Of a DNA stretch of 58,413 nucleotides, positions 27,414 to 36,883 are shown in pieces (position 1 is the stretch's first letter; each line of letters begins with the position of its first letter). Location of the stretch: contig JADGCL010000010.1 in the NCBI GenBank assembly GCA_015229005.1, positions 1 to 58,413 of the forward strand. The letters run 5' to 3'. Position numbers and translations under genes: made by a program. The notes under the pieces were generated by a model that did not search any database, was not told where the DNA came from, and was given only the letters and a program-made list of their open reading frames with translations. The DNA is from Magnetococcales bacterium. Lineage in GTDB: Bacteria; Pseudomonadota; Magnetococcia; Magnetococcales; JADGCL01.

Positions 27414-27806
27414 TCAGAGAAGAAACCACTGGAGGATGGCGATCAGGACGAGCGTCACCAGGGCGGCGTGGTAGAGGCACCCCTTGGCTTCGCGGATTTC
27501 GTTGTCGAATTCGGCCTCATAGAACGAGTCGAGGGAGAGGCTGAGGTCGACGGACGGATCCAGGTCAGCATCGGACGGTTCCGGTGGCTTTCCGGCGGGG
27601 GGCGTTGTTGGTGTTCCCGGGGGGGCAACCAGGGACTCGGATTCGGCCTGCTTGCGAAGTTCTTCGAGGCGGAGCTGCCGGTAGAGAGACTTGGCGGCCA
27701 CCCTGTTCTCTTCGCATCGGGCCAGGGCGGTGGCCCAGGTTTCGGGATGGGGGCGGTTCTGGGCCAGTTCGTTCTTGATTTGCGAGAGCAGGACGTCGTC
27801 GTTCAT
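27414..27806 (-). CDS. Hypothetical tail-anchored membrane protein
   Basis: A 130-aa protein starting MNDDVLLSQIKNELAQNRPH, with a helical charged first half (ALARCEENRVAAKSLYRQLR), a Pro/Ser/Asp-rich linker and a single C-terminal membrane helix (HAALVTLVLIAILQWFLL) ending at the C-terminus. This is the layout of a tail-anchored inner-membrane protein with a cytoplasmic domain. It follows the response regulator on the same strand (172 bp gap). Proteins with similar layout often act as adaptors; function unknown. Confidence 0.65.
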   Translation of the reverse strand: MNDDVLLSQIKNELAQNRPHPETWATALARCEENRVAAKSLYRQLRLEELRKQAESESLVAPPGTPTTPPAGKPPEPSDADLDPSVDLSLSLDSFYEAEFDNEIREAKGCLYHAALVTLVLIAILQWFLL

Positions 27807-27978
27807 GGCCTGGGAACTCCCTGAATGCCGGGGTGGGGGCTCGCCGGCGGGGAGCGACGGGCCGGGTTGTTTCCCGGACGCGAGGGGAGGCAAAGGCCGG
27901 GGCCGGCGGGGGCTTCGGTTTGTCGAAGGGGCGGGCGGCGCCGGCCTGCCCGACGGCTCGTGAAGCCGGCGGCGGGGG

Positions 27979-28692
27979 TCATGCGGAACCGGGGGGATTT
28001 CCCGCCGGGCGGAAGCGATAACCGATGCCGCGGAGGGTCTCCACGTAGGGTCCTGCGGCCCCGAGTTTCTCGCGCAGGCGTTTGATGTGGGCATCCACGG
28101 TCCGGGTCTGGACGTCGGCCTGAACTCCCCAGACGGTTTCGAGAAGGGTTTCCCGGCTCTGGACCCGTCCGCGTCGGGAGATGAGGGTGTCGAGCAGCCG
28201 GAATTCGATGGGGGTGAGGAGGATCTCGTTGCCGTTGACCCAGGTCCGGTGGGCGGGGCGGTCGAGTTCGAGCAGGCCCGGGATGGCCTTGGCGTCGCTG
28301 ACGGGGGGTGTGTGGGCGAGGCGGCGGAGGAGGGCGTTGACCCGGAGCAGCAGTTCGCGAATGGAGAAGGGCTTGACCACATAATCGTCGGCGCCGACCT
28401 CGAAGCCGGTGACCCTGTCGGCCTCCTCGCCCCTGGCCGAGAGCATGAGGACGGGGGTATCCCGGGTCTCGGCGGCGGCGCGGAGTTTGCGGCAGACCTC
28501 CAGCCCGGGGATATCGGGCAGCACGACATCGAGCAGGATGAGGGCCGGGCGGTCGTGGGGATCGAGGGCCTTGGTCAGGGCCGAGGCGCCGTCGCCGGCG
28601 ACGGTGGTACGGTATCCCTCGCCGTGCAGGGTTCGGGTAAGAAAGGAAACCAGATCGCCGTCGTCATCGACGATCAGGACCAACTCCGCCAT
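27979..28692 (-). CDS. OmpR/PhoB-family response regulator, orphan
   Basis: A 237-aa regulator. The receiver domain (1-120) has the acidic pair in LIVDDDGDL, the phospho-acceptor Asp in ALILLDVVLPD, Ser in LMLSARGEE and the Lys in DDYVVKPFSIREL. The winged-helix domain (about 130-230) includes LTPIEFRLLDTLISRRGRV, WGVQADVQTRTVDAHIKRLR and YVETLRGIGYRF. It should bind DNA when phosphorylated. No histidine kinase gene is adjacent, so the partner must be encoded elsewhere. It is transcribed divergently from prfC. Confidence 0.92.
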   Translation of the reverse strand: MAELVLIVDDDGDLVSFLTRTLHGEGYRTTVAGDGASALTKALDPHDRPALILLDVVLPDIPGLEVCRKLRAAAETRDTPVLMLSARGEEADRVTGFEVGADDYVVKPFSIRELLLRVNALLRRLAHTPPVSDAKAIPGLLELDRPAHRTWVNGNEILLTPIEFRLLDTLISRRGRVQSRETLLETVWGVQADVQTRTVDAHIKRLREKLGAAGPYVETLRGIGYRFRPAGNPPGSA

Positions 28693-28959
28693 GGACAGCT
28701 CCCTGATTTTCCATGATTGCCCCCGTGCCCGGAAGAGGGCTTGCTTGCCCATCTGCCCGGGTGTGCGACCTCCGTCCCCCCACCGAGCGGGCATCATACC
28801 CCGATTTTCCCGGAGATTTCCATCCGGTGCGGAGAGGCGAAGCTCCGGATGCCGATGAAGGGTCGCCGGTGAAGTGGGCGCCGTGTCGGTGACCAACCTG
28901 GTGAAGGGGCGCTGTGTCGATGATCAACCCGCTGGAATTGACCAACTTGGTGGAGTTCG

Positions 28960-30555
<1,596 letters not shown>

Positions 30556-30558
30556 CGA

Positions 30559-30672
30559 AAGTGGTTGGGGGAGCCCGAGGGGGAGGCTCCGCCTGCCCCC
30601 TTGGTGGGGGTTCGGGGGCGAAGCCCCTGAAATAACAGGATGATACCCCTCCCCATGCCCCCCTGAACGGTT
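30559..30672. repeat. GC-rich dispersed repeat, copy B (left edge of accessory patch)
   Basis: The fullest copy of the repeat also seen at 9151 and 33041: gtggttgggggagcc, ggctccgcctgccccc, a GGGGGCGAAGCCCC hairpin, CCTGAAATAACAGGATGATA and CCTGAACGGTTA. It starts 4 bases after the prfC stop codon. Confidence 0.75.
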
Positions 30673-30724
30673 ACTCCGGGGCTAGGAGGGTCTGTTGCTG
30701 GATGTGGGAGGTGAGCTGTGCAAT

Positions 30725-30898
30725 ATGTCTGAATTATCAAGGTTTCTTGGAATTGTTGTGTTCATGTATTTCAATGAACATAATCCGCCGCACATCCATG
30801 TGCGTTACAATGAGTTTCGGGCCGTGATGGACATTCGTTCATCCAACGTTTTGGATGGCCGACTGCCTGCGCGGGTGCTGGGACTGGTGGAAGTGTGA
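30725..30898 (+). pseudogene. DUF4160 protein, C-terminus lost
   Basis: The 57-aa frame begins MSELSRFLGIVVFMYFNEHN and has PPHIHVRYNEFRAVMDIRSS, typical of DUF4160 proteins, which are usually about 75-95 aa. The family's last helix, which normally follows RLPARVLGLV, is absent: the frame stops after VEV. DUF4160 genes usually precede DUF2442 genes as here and are often found in toxin-antitoxin-like contexts. Probably an inactive remnant. Confidence 0.7.
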
Positions 30899-31191
30899 GG
30901 AGAGGTGCCGTGCCTGTTGCCGTTCGATCCGTGGAATATTTGGGTGACTACCGTTTGCGTTTGACCTTCAACTCGGGCGAGAGCGGTGTGGCGGATCTGG
31001 CAGAGCTGGTGCGTTCCACCCCAAATGCCGCACCGTTACGCGATCAGGAGGAGTTCCAGCGTGTTTTTCTCGATGAATGGCCAACGTTGGCGTGGCCCTG
31101 AGGGTTTGATTTGGCTCCAGAGTACGCCTATCAGTTGGTGACAGGAAAAATCCCGGTCTGGCAATTTCCGCCCATCGCGAAATCAGCCTGA
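30895..31191 (+). pseudogene. DUF2442 protein interrupted by an in-frame TGA
   Basis: From the GTG at 30895, overlapping the previous frame by 4 bases, the sequence reads VRSVEYLGDYRLRLTFNSGE and LRDQEEFQRVFLDEWPTLAW, the DUF2442 pattern. A TGA at 31099-31101 stands where the family continues. In the same frame beyond it the domain resumes (GFDLAPEYAYQLVTGKIP) to a second stop at 31189-31191. A nonsense mutation (or base error) is the simplest reading; no selenocysteine context was seen. Confidence 0.7.
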
Positions 31192-31243
31192 TTGAGGGAG
31201 CCCGAGGGACATGCTCCTGCGCACTCACGCCACTTCGCCATCC

Positions 31244-31672
31244 TCACTCCTCCAAAATCCCCGCCACATTGGCGGCGATGGTTTTTTCCAGTCCAGGCGC
31301 CGGGGCGGTCAATTCCAATCTACGGCAGATCAACTCGGAGACCTTATGCAGTTGATCGTCATTGGTCAGCAATACCGCGCCGTGGAGGGTGGCGCTGGCG
31401 GCAATGAGGGCATCCGGGATCCTGAGTCGATGGAGGCGACGGAACCTGATGGCGGTTTCCTTGATTTCATGGGATAAACCAATATGTTGAACATTGGCGA
31501 GGAATCGCGCCAACCAGGCTTCCTGCTCGCTTTGCAGCCCAGGGAAGCTGCGCAACTCGATTTCGGTGATGAACGAAATCGCCATGCGGCCCGGGGGCAA
31601 GGGATCCTTCAATAATCCCTTGTGCAGGAAGATGACGGCGTTGGTGTCGAGCAGGAAATTCAGCGATCCCAT
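31244..31672 (-). CDS. PIN-domain toxin (VapC-like) with a methylase-like tail
   Basis: The ATG at 31672 starts MGSLNFLLDTNAVIFLHKG; an ATG at 31684 is also possible. About 142 aa. PIN acidic residues are present: LLDTNAV, TEIELRSFPG, RIPDALIAASA and LLTNDDQL. VapC-type proteins are Mg-dependent RNases. The last ~22 residues (APGLEKTIAANVAGILEE) do not look like a PIN end but match the short tails at 31965-32054 and 32918-33039, which resemble the end of type I methylases. The partner frame overlaps the start, as in toxin-antitoxin operons. Confidence 0.8.
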   Translation of the reverse strand: MGSLNFLLDTNAVIFLHKGLLKDPLPPGRMAISFITEIELRSFPGLQSEQEAWLARFLANVQHIGLSHEIKETAIRFRRLHRLRIPDALIAASATLHGAVLLTNDDQLHKVSELICRRLELTAPAPGLEKTIAANVAGILEE

Positions 31673-31911
31673 GGCCGATCCCATTCCTTGCGCTGTTGCC
31701 GTTGCCAGGCCACGGGATCATCCATGGGCCAGTCGATGGTTCCGGCAAACGCCATCAACCGTTGCGCATCATCCTGGTCAGGCTCTGCGCTCTCGACGGG
31801 TTCCGACAACAGCACGATGATCCTGGCCCTGCGTCCGAAGGCCGCATGGAATGCTTCCGGCAGTTTGCCATCGGCGGGCAGGACGACTTCTTCTTCTATG
31901 GCGTGCAACAT
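31660..31911 (-). CDS. Antitoxin-like protein paired with the PIN toxin
   Basis: An 83-aa protein from the ATG at 31911: MLHAIEEEVVLPADGKLPEA, RARIIVLLSEP, then an acidic linker and an end rich in Trp and Arg (AGTIDWPMDDPVAWQRQQRK). N-terminal beta-strand plus disordered toxin-binding tail is the usual antitoxin design, and it overlaps the PIN gene by 13 bases from its 5' side. A longer in-frame start at 31968 borrows the first nine codons of dinD by duplication and is less likely. Confidence 0.75.
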   Translation of the reverse strand: MLHAIEEEVVLPADGKLPEAFHAAFGRRARIIVLLSEPVESAEPDQDDAQRLMAFAGTIDWPMDDPVAWQRQQRKEWDRPWDR

Positions 31912-31964
31912 GGATTTCTCCTCATCTCCGTGATTCCAAGACAGACTCTGAATGATTTCCGTCT

Positions 31965-32054
31965 TCATATCTCCAAGATCTCCGCGATGTTCCTGGCGAT
32001 GGTCTCTCCCAACACCCGCGCCTGGGTGTTCAACATCTCCAGTGCCTCGTTCAT
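31965..32054 (-). pseudogene. Duplicated 3' tail resembling a type I methylase (hsdM) end, copy 1
   Basis: A 29-aa frame reads MLNTQARVLGETIARNIAEI and stops at 31965, sharing the stop/start overlap TCAT with an ATG exactly as in copy 2. About 100 bp of DNA here (31941-32040) repeats 32902-33000 with few differences. The helix resembles the C-terminal end of HsdM-type methylases; identification is tentative. Confidence 0.5.
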
Positions 32055-32072
32055 GGCTTCACCTTTCGTGCC

Positions 32073-32921
32073 TCACTCCTCGGGCAACAGCGTATCCGGG
32101 TTTTTCAGCGATCTCTTCTCTTCGGAGGCAAGGCGTCGTTCCACCTTCTTCACGTCCTCGGCGGGCGGCAAGGATTCGGGGCGAATGCCACGTTCCAGCA
32201 GGGTATTGCGCACCGCCTGGTTGTTGGTGACGTGTTCGCGGGAGATGGCCGATTCGGTTTTCATGCCGTGTTCCCGGGCGTTGAAAACGGTGATCTCGGC
32301 GGCGAAGTCCTTGGCCTTGAGGATGATGGTGGGGGCGAAATCGGCGAGGGGGCGGCTGTCGGGCACCTGCCACTGCGCCTTCATGGCCTGGGTGGTTTTG
32401 CCAAACAAGGCGTGGTCGCCCTTGCTGCGGATGACCGCGAAGTTTTGGTTACCGCCGGTCTGCTCGAAGATGACGGTGGACAGCTCCTTTTCAGTGGCAC
32501 CGAGTTTCTTGCGGGCGTTGATGCGCTCGGCCTCCAGCAAACGCTGCTCGATCAACTCCGCCCGCCGGGTCTGGATGGCGAAGTAGGTCTGAGCGAAGGC
32601 GATTTCCTGTTTGCGTGGGTCGCCGTTCTGGGCGATCAGGTAGCAGGCGTAACGGGTGAGCATGAGGTCGTCGATCTGGCGCTGGCTACCGGAGCCGAGA
32701 TCGACCATTTTGTTGACGCCAACAAAATGGTCCGCCGCCGGATGGCCCGACCCCTCACAGGCCGTTTTGGCCTTGGAGATGGCGGTGTTGAAGTTGCGCC
32801 ATTCTCCGTATCCCAGCAGGTGCTGAAGGTCGCGGGCCAGCCAGTACTCCACCCCGGTTTCGGTCTGCTGGGCGTGGTCCTCGAAGCTCCGGGTCAGGCT
32901 CTGAATGATTTCCGTCTTCAT
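32073..32921 (-). CDS. dinD: DNA damage-inducible protein D (DinD)
   Basis: A 282-aa DinD/BRO-N family protein: MKTEIIQSLTRSFEDHAQ, YWLARDLQHLLGYGEWRNF, FVGVNKMVDLGSGSQRQ and LMLTRYACYLIAQNGDPRK, a conserved helical middle (RRAELIEQRLLEAERINARK), then a C-terminal part with AEITVFNAREHG. E. coli DinD is SOS-induced and modulates RecA filaments. The ATG overlaps the stop of an upstream frame (32918-33039) that looks like the end of a type I methylase gene, the position dinD often takes in such operons. No clear LexA box is seen next to it. Confidence 0.9.
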   Translation of the reverse strand: MKTEIIQSLTRSFEDHAQQTETGVEYWLARDLQHLLGYGEWRNFNTAISKAKTACEGSGHPAADHFVGVNKMVDLGSGSQRQIDDLMLTRYACYLIAQNGDPRKQEIAFAQTYFAIQTRRAELIEQRLLEAERINARKKLGATEKELSTVIFEQTGGNQNFAVIRSKGDHALFGKTTQAMKAQWQVPDSRPLADFAPTIILKAKDFAAEITVFNAREHGMKTESAISREHVTNNQAVRNTLLERGIRPESLPPAEDVKKVERRLASEEKRSLKNPDTLLPEE

Positions 32922-33039
32922 GTCTCCAAGATCTCCGCGATGTTCCTGGCGATGGTCTCTTCCAACTCCCGCGCCTGGGCGTTCAAGGTTTCCAACTCCT
33001 CTGGTAATCCAAGCGCAAGCTCAGTATACGGCTGGTGAA
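32918..33039 (-). pseudogene. 3' tail resembling a type I methylase (hsdM) end, copy 2
   Basis: The open frame encodes LHQPYTELALGLPEELETLN and then ARELEETIARNIAEILET before a stop that overlaps the dinD start. It begins inside the edge of repeat C and lacks any catalytic region, so it is the cut-off end of a larger gene. The link with HsdM is by its helical tail and its position before dinD. Confidence 0.5.
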
Positions 33040-33040
33040 G

Positions 33041-33140
33041 CCTGCGGGGGAGGCCCCACCTTCCCACGCGGTTGGTGTCCGGGGGCAAAGCCCCTGAAAT
33101 AACGGGATGATATCCTTGCTCACGTCCTGCTTAACGGTTA
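33041..33140. repeat. GC-rich dispersed repeat, copy C (right edge of accessory patch)
   Basis: A more diverged copy: gcgggggaggccccacc, a GGGGGCAAAGCCCC hairpin, CCTGAAATAACGGGATGATA and CTTAACGGTTA. It ends the patch that copy B begins. Confidence 0.7.
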
Positions 33141-33448
33141 CCGTCCAGACCGCAGTTCGGCCCCGCCAGCTTTTGGAACCGCTCTTTCGATAGCTATGGT
33201 TTCGGGTGTTGCGGAACCTGTTGCGGAATGCGACGGGACCCTGGGAGGGTTGATTGTGTTACCCGCTTTGTTTTCGTCCGTCAGAATGGAAGGGGTGGGG
33301 TTTTCGGCACCTCCCGAATCCGGCCCTGGGGAAAGGCATGAGTGACCCATATGTCGAAATCACCCGGTGTTGTCTGGTCGGGTCCTGGTCGCCTTCCGGG
33401 CGGTTGGACCGTGCACGCGAGCGGCGCTCCTTCGATCCGGTCGCCACG

Positions 33449-34741
33449 GTGAGGGGCGTGTGGTTGTTCGTGGCCGTTTCCCTCCTGGGGCTCGGTTGCG
33501 CACCGCCTGCGTTGGCTGATGAGGGCATCTCCACCTCTGCCCGTCCCGTTTTCGAGAAGGTGCGCGCTGCCGTGGTCAAGGTCCGGACCCTGGTGCGCGG
33601 GAGCGACACGCACAGCTCGACCGGCACCGGTTTTGTCGTCAGCAACGACGGAATGATGGTGACGAACTACCATGTGGTATCGGAATTCGTGATGCAGCCC
33701 GAGATCTATCAGCTCAACTATGAAACGCATGATCATCGGCAGGGTAAGCTGGAGTTGGTGGCGGTCGATGTGGTGAATGATCTCGCGGTCGTCAAGAGCG
33801 ATTTGACCTCGGTGTCTCCTTTGGTCATTCGTGACGAGGCGCCGTCCCGAGGCGAGAACGGTTATTCCCTGGGGTATCCCCTCAACCAGGGGATCACGAT
33901 CACGGAGGGGACCTTCAATGGTATTTCGGAAGATTATTTCATCGAGAGGTTTCACTTCACTGGCGCCCTGAACCCCGGTATGAGCGGCGGTCCGGCGGTC
34001 ACGGCGGACGGCGCCGTGTTCGGCGTCAACGTCTCCGGGCGTCGGGATGCGGAGATGGTCAACTTTCTGGTGCCGGGGCGTTTTGCCGCCGCCCTCCTGC
34101 AGACGGCGCGGTCCGGGGGACCGCCTGTCGATTTTGCCGCCGAACTCTGGCAGCAGGTCGAGCGGCACAGCTCCCGACTCTTCCAGCGCCTGCACGATCA
34201 GGAGTGGGAGACGGTGGCGCTGGGGGGATTTCAGGTCCCGGGCAAGCTGTTGCCCGGAATGAGCTGTGGCCGGTCAGTCGATGTCGCTGCGGAGAAGAAG
34301 TATGAGTTGGAGAGCAATGCCTGCATCCTGAAGACCGACATTTATATCAATGACGAACTGAGACTCAACTCCCAATCTGCGGGATATTCATGGATCCGCA
34401 ATCGGGGTTTGAATTCATTCCAATTTGCCAACCTGGTGGAAAATCGATTTCGTTCTGAAGTTGAGAAATCCAAGAACAAGGAGATATATTTCCCGGTTTA
34501 CTGCCTGGACCGCATTGTGGCCCTGAAGGGGGCGCGTGCCAAGGTGTTGTTGTGTGCGGCAGCCTTTCGCAAACGCCCCACCTTGAGCGACTTTCATCTG
34601 ACCGCGATGATCATGCCGGAGGTCGAGGAGGCTTTGTCGGTGACTCTGGCCCTTTCCGGGGTGACGACTGCGGCAGCGCTGGAGTTTATCGACCGTATTC
34701 TGGGAGGGATCCAATGGCAGCCGTCGCCTTCCTCGAAATAA
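33449..34741 (+). CDS. Exported trypsin-like serine protease with unknown C-terminal domain
   Basis: A GTG at 33449 begins a good Sec signal peptide (GVWLFVAVSLLGLGC..PALA); starts at 33254 or 33338 would bury it. The catalytic triad is visible: His in VTNYHVVSEF, Asp in VVNDLAVVKSD, Ser in LNPGMSGGPAV, and GYPLNQGITITEG between them. This is a DegP/HtrA-like protease domain (to about residue 215) without a PDZ domain. The remaining ~215 residues (four Cys, including CGRS and NACIL) match nothing I recognise. It should act in the periplasm. The next gene, an FHA membrane protein, overlaps its 3' end by 28 bases, so the two are coupled. Confidence 0.85.
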   Translation: MRGVWLFVAVSLLGLGCAPPALADEGISTSARPVFEKVRAAVVKVRTLVRGSDTHSSTGTGFVVSNDGMMVTNYHVVSEFVMQPEIYQLNYETHDHRQGKLELVAVDVVNDLAVVKSDLTSVSPLVIRDEAPSRGENGYSLGYPLNQGITITEGTFNGISEDYFIERFHFTGALNPGMSGGPAVTADGAVFGVNVSGRRDAEMVNFLVPGRFAAALLQTARSGGPPVDFAAELWQQVERHSSRLFQRLHDQEWETVALGGFQVPGKLLPGMSCGRSVDVAAEKKYELESNACILKTDIYINDELRLNSQSAGYSWIRNRGLNSFQFANLVENRFRSEVEKSKNKEIYFPVYCLDRIVALKGARAKVLLCAAAFRKRPTLSDFHLTAMIMPEVEEALSVTLALSGVTTAAALEFIDRILGGIQWQPSPSSK

Positions 34742-35700
34742 TCGATCGTGCCGGCGAGTTGGGTTCACGCCATGCCATCACCCGTTGGCCCTGCCGCGTC
34801 GGGCGGGGCTACGACATGGATGTGATCCTCGACGATCCCCATGTGGCCCCTGCCCATGCCGAACTCTCCCTGAATGCGGCGGGGGGGGTTGAGATCCGGG
34901 ATCTGGGTTCGCTGAACGGTACCAGTCGTGGTCACGCCGGCAGGCGGATGATGCGCCTTGCCGAAGCCGACCGTTCGGCCCCTTTGGCCCCCGACGAGTG
35001 GGTGCGCCTGGGGCAGACGACCTTTCGTATCCGGCTCCCCGGGCAGGCGGTGGCGCCGGAGAGACTCCTTGAAAAAAGGCAGTGGATGCGCAGTTGGGTG
35101 GTGGCGCTGCCGCTGGTGATCCTTCTCATCTTGTTGTTTTCTCTTCAGACATGGAATCTTCAGGACGAACCGGAGGTCGCCGATGTGCTGTCGGACGCGT
35201 GGGGCAGACTCGTTCTGCTCCTCCTCTGGGTGGTCATCTGGGCCACATCCGGGCGAATCGCGACCGGAGTCTCCCTGGTGTCGGGACATACCATACTGGC
35301 CTCCGTAGCCGGCGTGGCTTGGGTCCTTGGGGATGTCCTGATCAAGACCGTGGCTTTTTCACTGGGGATAGGTTCGGAGCCGCACCTGACTCGCGTGCTT
35401 GGAATCGCTCTGCTGGTCGGTTTTCTGCTCTACAAGCATTTCCGGTTGATTTCGCGCCGACCCCGGATGCTTTTGCTGACTCATGCCTTCCTTGTTGCCT
35501 TGTTCTCGGTCGGGGGGGTGGGTGGGATGAAAATCCATCAGGAGACCACTCCTGATAAAATCCAGTATCAGCCGACGATCCTTCCCCGGGCGCTGTTGTT
35601 GACCGAGGGATTGAGCCGGGAGGAGTTTGTCAGGGAGTTCAGGCAAGAACTGCCAGTATGGCCACAGGCCGAATCCATCCCATCTTCTGGGCCATCCTGA
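34714..35700 (+). CDS. FHA-domain membrane protein
   Basis: The ATG at 34714, with GGGAGGG before it, lies inside the protease gene. The 328-aa protein has an N-terminal FHA domain (about 5-105): CRVGRGYDMDVILDD, HVAPAHAELSL and RDLGSLNGTSRG, which bind phosphothreonine. A basic linker then leads to about five membrane helices (from VVALPLVILLILLFSL to FLVALFSVGGVGG) and a short outside or periplasmic tail. It could tie a cytoplasmic phospho-signal to the exported protease encoded with it; this is inference. Its last ~43 bases overlap the following small frame. Confidence 0.8.
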   Translation: MAAVAFLEIIDRAGELGSRHAITRWPCRVGRGYDMDVILDDPHVAPAHAELSLNAAGGVEIRDLGSLNGTSRGHAGRRMMRLAEADRSAPLAPDEWVRLGQTTFRIRLPGQAVAPERLLEKRQWMRSWVVALPLVILLILLFSLQTWNLQDEPEVADVLSDAWGRLVLLLLWVVIWATSGRIATGVSLVSGHTILASVAGVAWVLGDVLIKTVAFSLGIGSEPHLTRVLGIALLVGFLLYKHFRLISRRPRMLLLTHAFLVALFSVGGVGGMKIHQETTPDKIQYQPTILPRALLLTEGLSREEFVREFRQELPVWPQAESIPSSGPS

Positions 35701-35978
35701 CCGATCGGATCCTGATTGGCATGGAGGTAGCCCTGGCCGGGGCCTACACGATTCATCCACTCCTGGGGTTCCGCTATCGCCCCTGGTTGCGGGGTGCCTG
35801 CATGGGCACGGTCGTTTCGCTTCCTCTGGCCGCCGGCGCCTTGAGCGGCCCGGAGGCGCCGGGGTACTCCCCGTGAATGATCTTCTTTGCGACCGTGATC
35901 GCCGGGGGTATCTACGGGAGCATCATCGACCTTGTGGCCACCCGTGCCGGCGGCGAGGGGGCGGACCTCATTTTCTGA
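35658..35978 (+). pseudogene. Small membrane protein split by an in-frame TGA
   Basis: The first part (35658-35873) reads MATGRIHPIFWAILTDRILI then AYTIHPLLGFRYRPWLRG and a Gly/Ala helix; a TGA at 35874-35876 is followed at once by ATG, and the same frame continues as MIFFATVIAGGIYGSIIDLV and ends at 35978. Together they would make a 106-residue protein with three membrane helices. Either it is one gene broken by a nonsense mutation or two coupled peptides of 72 and 33 aa (TGAATG reinitiation). Confidence 0.55.
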
Positions 35979-36028
35979 GCGTTTTCCGATGTGCAAGAGG
36001 GCGGTGCCGTCAACCCGGAGGGTGAGCG

Positions 36029-36883
36029 TCAGAGAGAAACGTCCAGGCAGATCGCGAGGAAGAGCATCCCCAGATAGCGCATGGACCCCATGAAGTTGGC
36101 CCATCCCATCTCGGGGGTCGGCAGCCGCACCATCCGCCAGTTGCCAAGAAGGATCAGGGAGCCGGAAAGGATCGCTCCACCCAGGTAGATCCCGCCCAGG
36201 TCGCCCAGCACCCAGGGCATCAGGGAGGCCACGACCAGCAGAACGCTGTTGAGCAACACGAACTTTGCCGCCCTGGCCCGTCCCACCACCACCGGCAGCA
36301 TCGGCACCCCCACCCGTCCGTACTCCTCTTTGAGGTGGATGGCGAGGCTCCAAAAGTGGGAGGGGGTCCAGAAAAAGAGGACCAGTGCCAGCATGAGCGG
36401 CAGGGTTCCCTGCCACTCCCCGGCCACCGCTGCGCCGGCCAACACCGCGAAGCTGCCCGCCAGCCCGCCAAGGACGATATTGAGCCACGTCCGCCGCTTC
36501 AACCAGACGGTATAGACGACCCCGTAAAAGAAGGCCCCCAGGAAGAGGTGCAGCGCGACGGCCCCATTGAATAGCCAGAGCGACAACCCAACCCCGATCG
36601 CAAGGAGCAGGGCCGCAAGCCAGAGGACCTTCCCAGGACTTCCCAGGAGATCCCGTGCCAATGGCCGACCGGAGGTCCGCGCCATGCGCCGGTCGATGTC
36701 CCGGTCGTGGTAGTGGTTGAACACTGCCGAACTGGCCGATCCCAGCAGCATGACGACGACAAGGGGAATGATCTCATCCAGGCGCACTGTCTCGGCGACG
36801 GCCACGTAGGCCACCACCGCCGTCAGGGCGATCATTACCCCGATCCGCAGCTTGGCCAACTCCACCCAATTGGCGAAGGTCAT
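36029..36883 (-). CDS. ctaB: Protoheme IX farnesyltransferase (heme O synthase)
   Basis: A 284-aa UbiA-superfamily prenyltransferase with about eight membrane helices. The Asp-rich prenyl-diphosphate sites are HYHDRDIDRRMARTSGRPL and, later, LKEEYGRVGVPMLPVVVG. It makes heme O from heme B for the cytochrome oxidase encoded upstream. It is the last gene of the minus-strand oxidase operon; its ATG at 36883 shares one base with the stop of the DUF420 gene. No heme A synthase gene (ctaA) is visible here. Confidence 0.92.
   Translation of the reverse strand: MTFANWVELAKLRIGVMIALTAVVAYVAVAETVRLDEIIPLVVVMLLGSASSAVFNHYHDRDIDRRMARTSGRPLARDLLGSPGKVLWLAALLLAIGVGLSLWLFNGAVALHLFLGAFFYGVVYTVWLKRRTWLNIVLGGLAGSFAVLAGAAVAGEWQGTLPLMLALVLFFWTPSHFWSLAIHLKEEYGRVGVPMLPVVVGRARAAKFVLLNSVLLVVASLMPWVLGDLGGIYLGGAILSGSLILLGNWRMVRLPTPEMGWANFMGSMRYLGMLFLAICLDVSL

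Noticed and set aside
31099-31101. TGA in the DUF2442 gene as a selenocysteine codon
   Set aside because: No SECIS-like hairpin follows, the family does not use selenocysteine, and the gene beside it is also broken.
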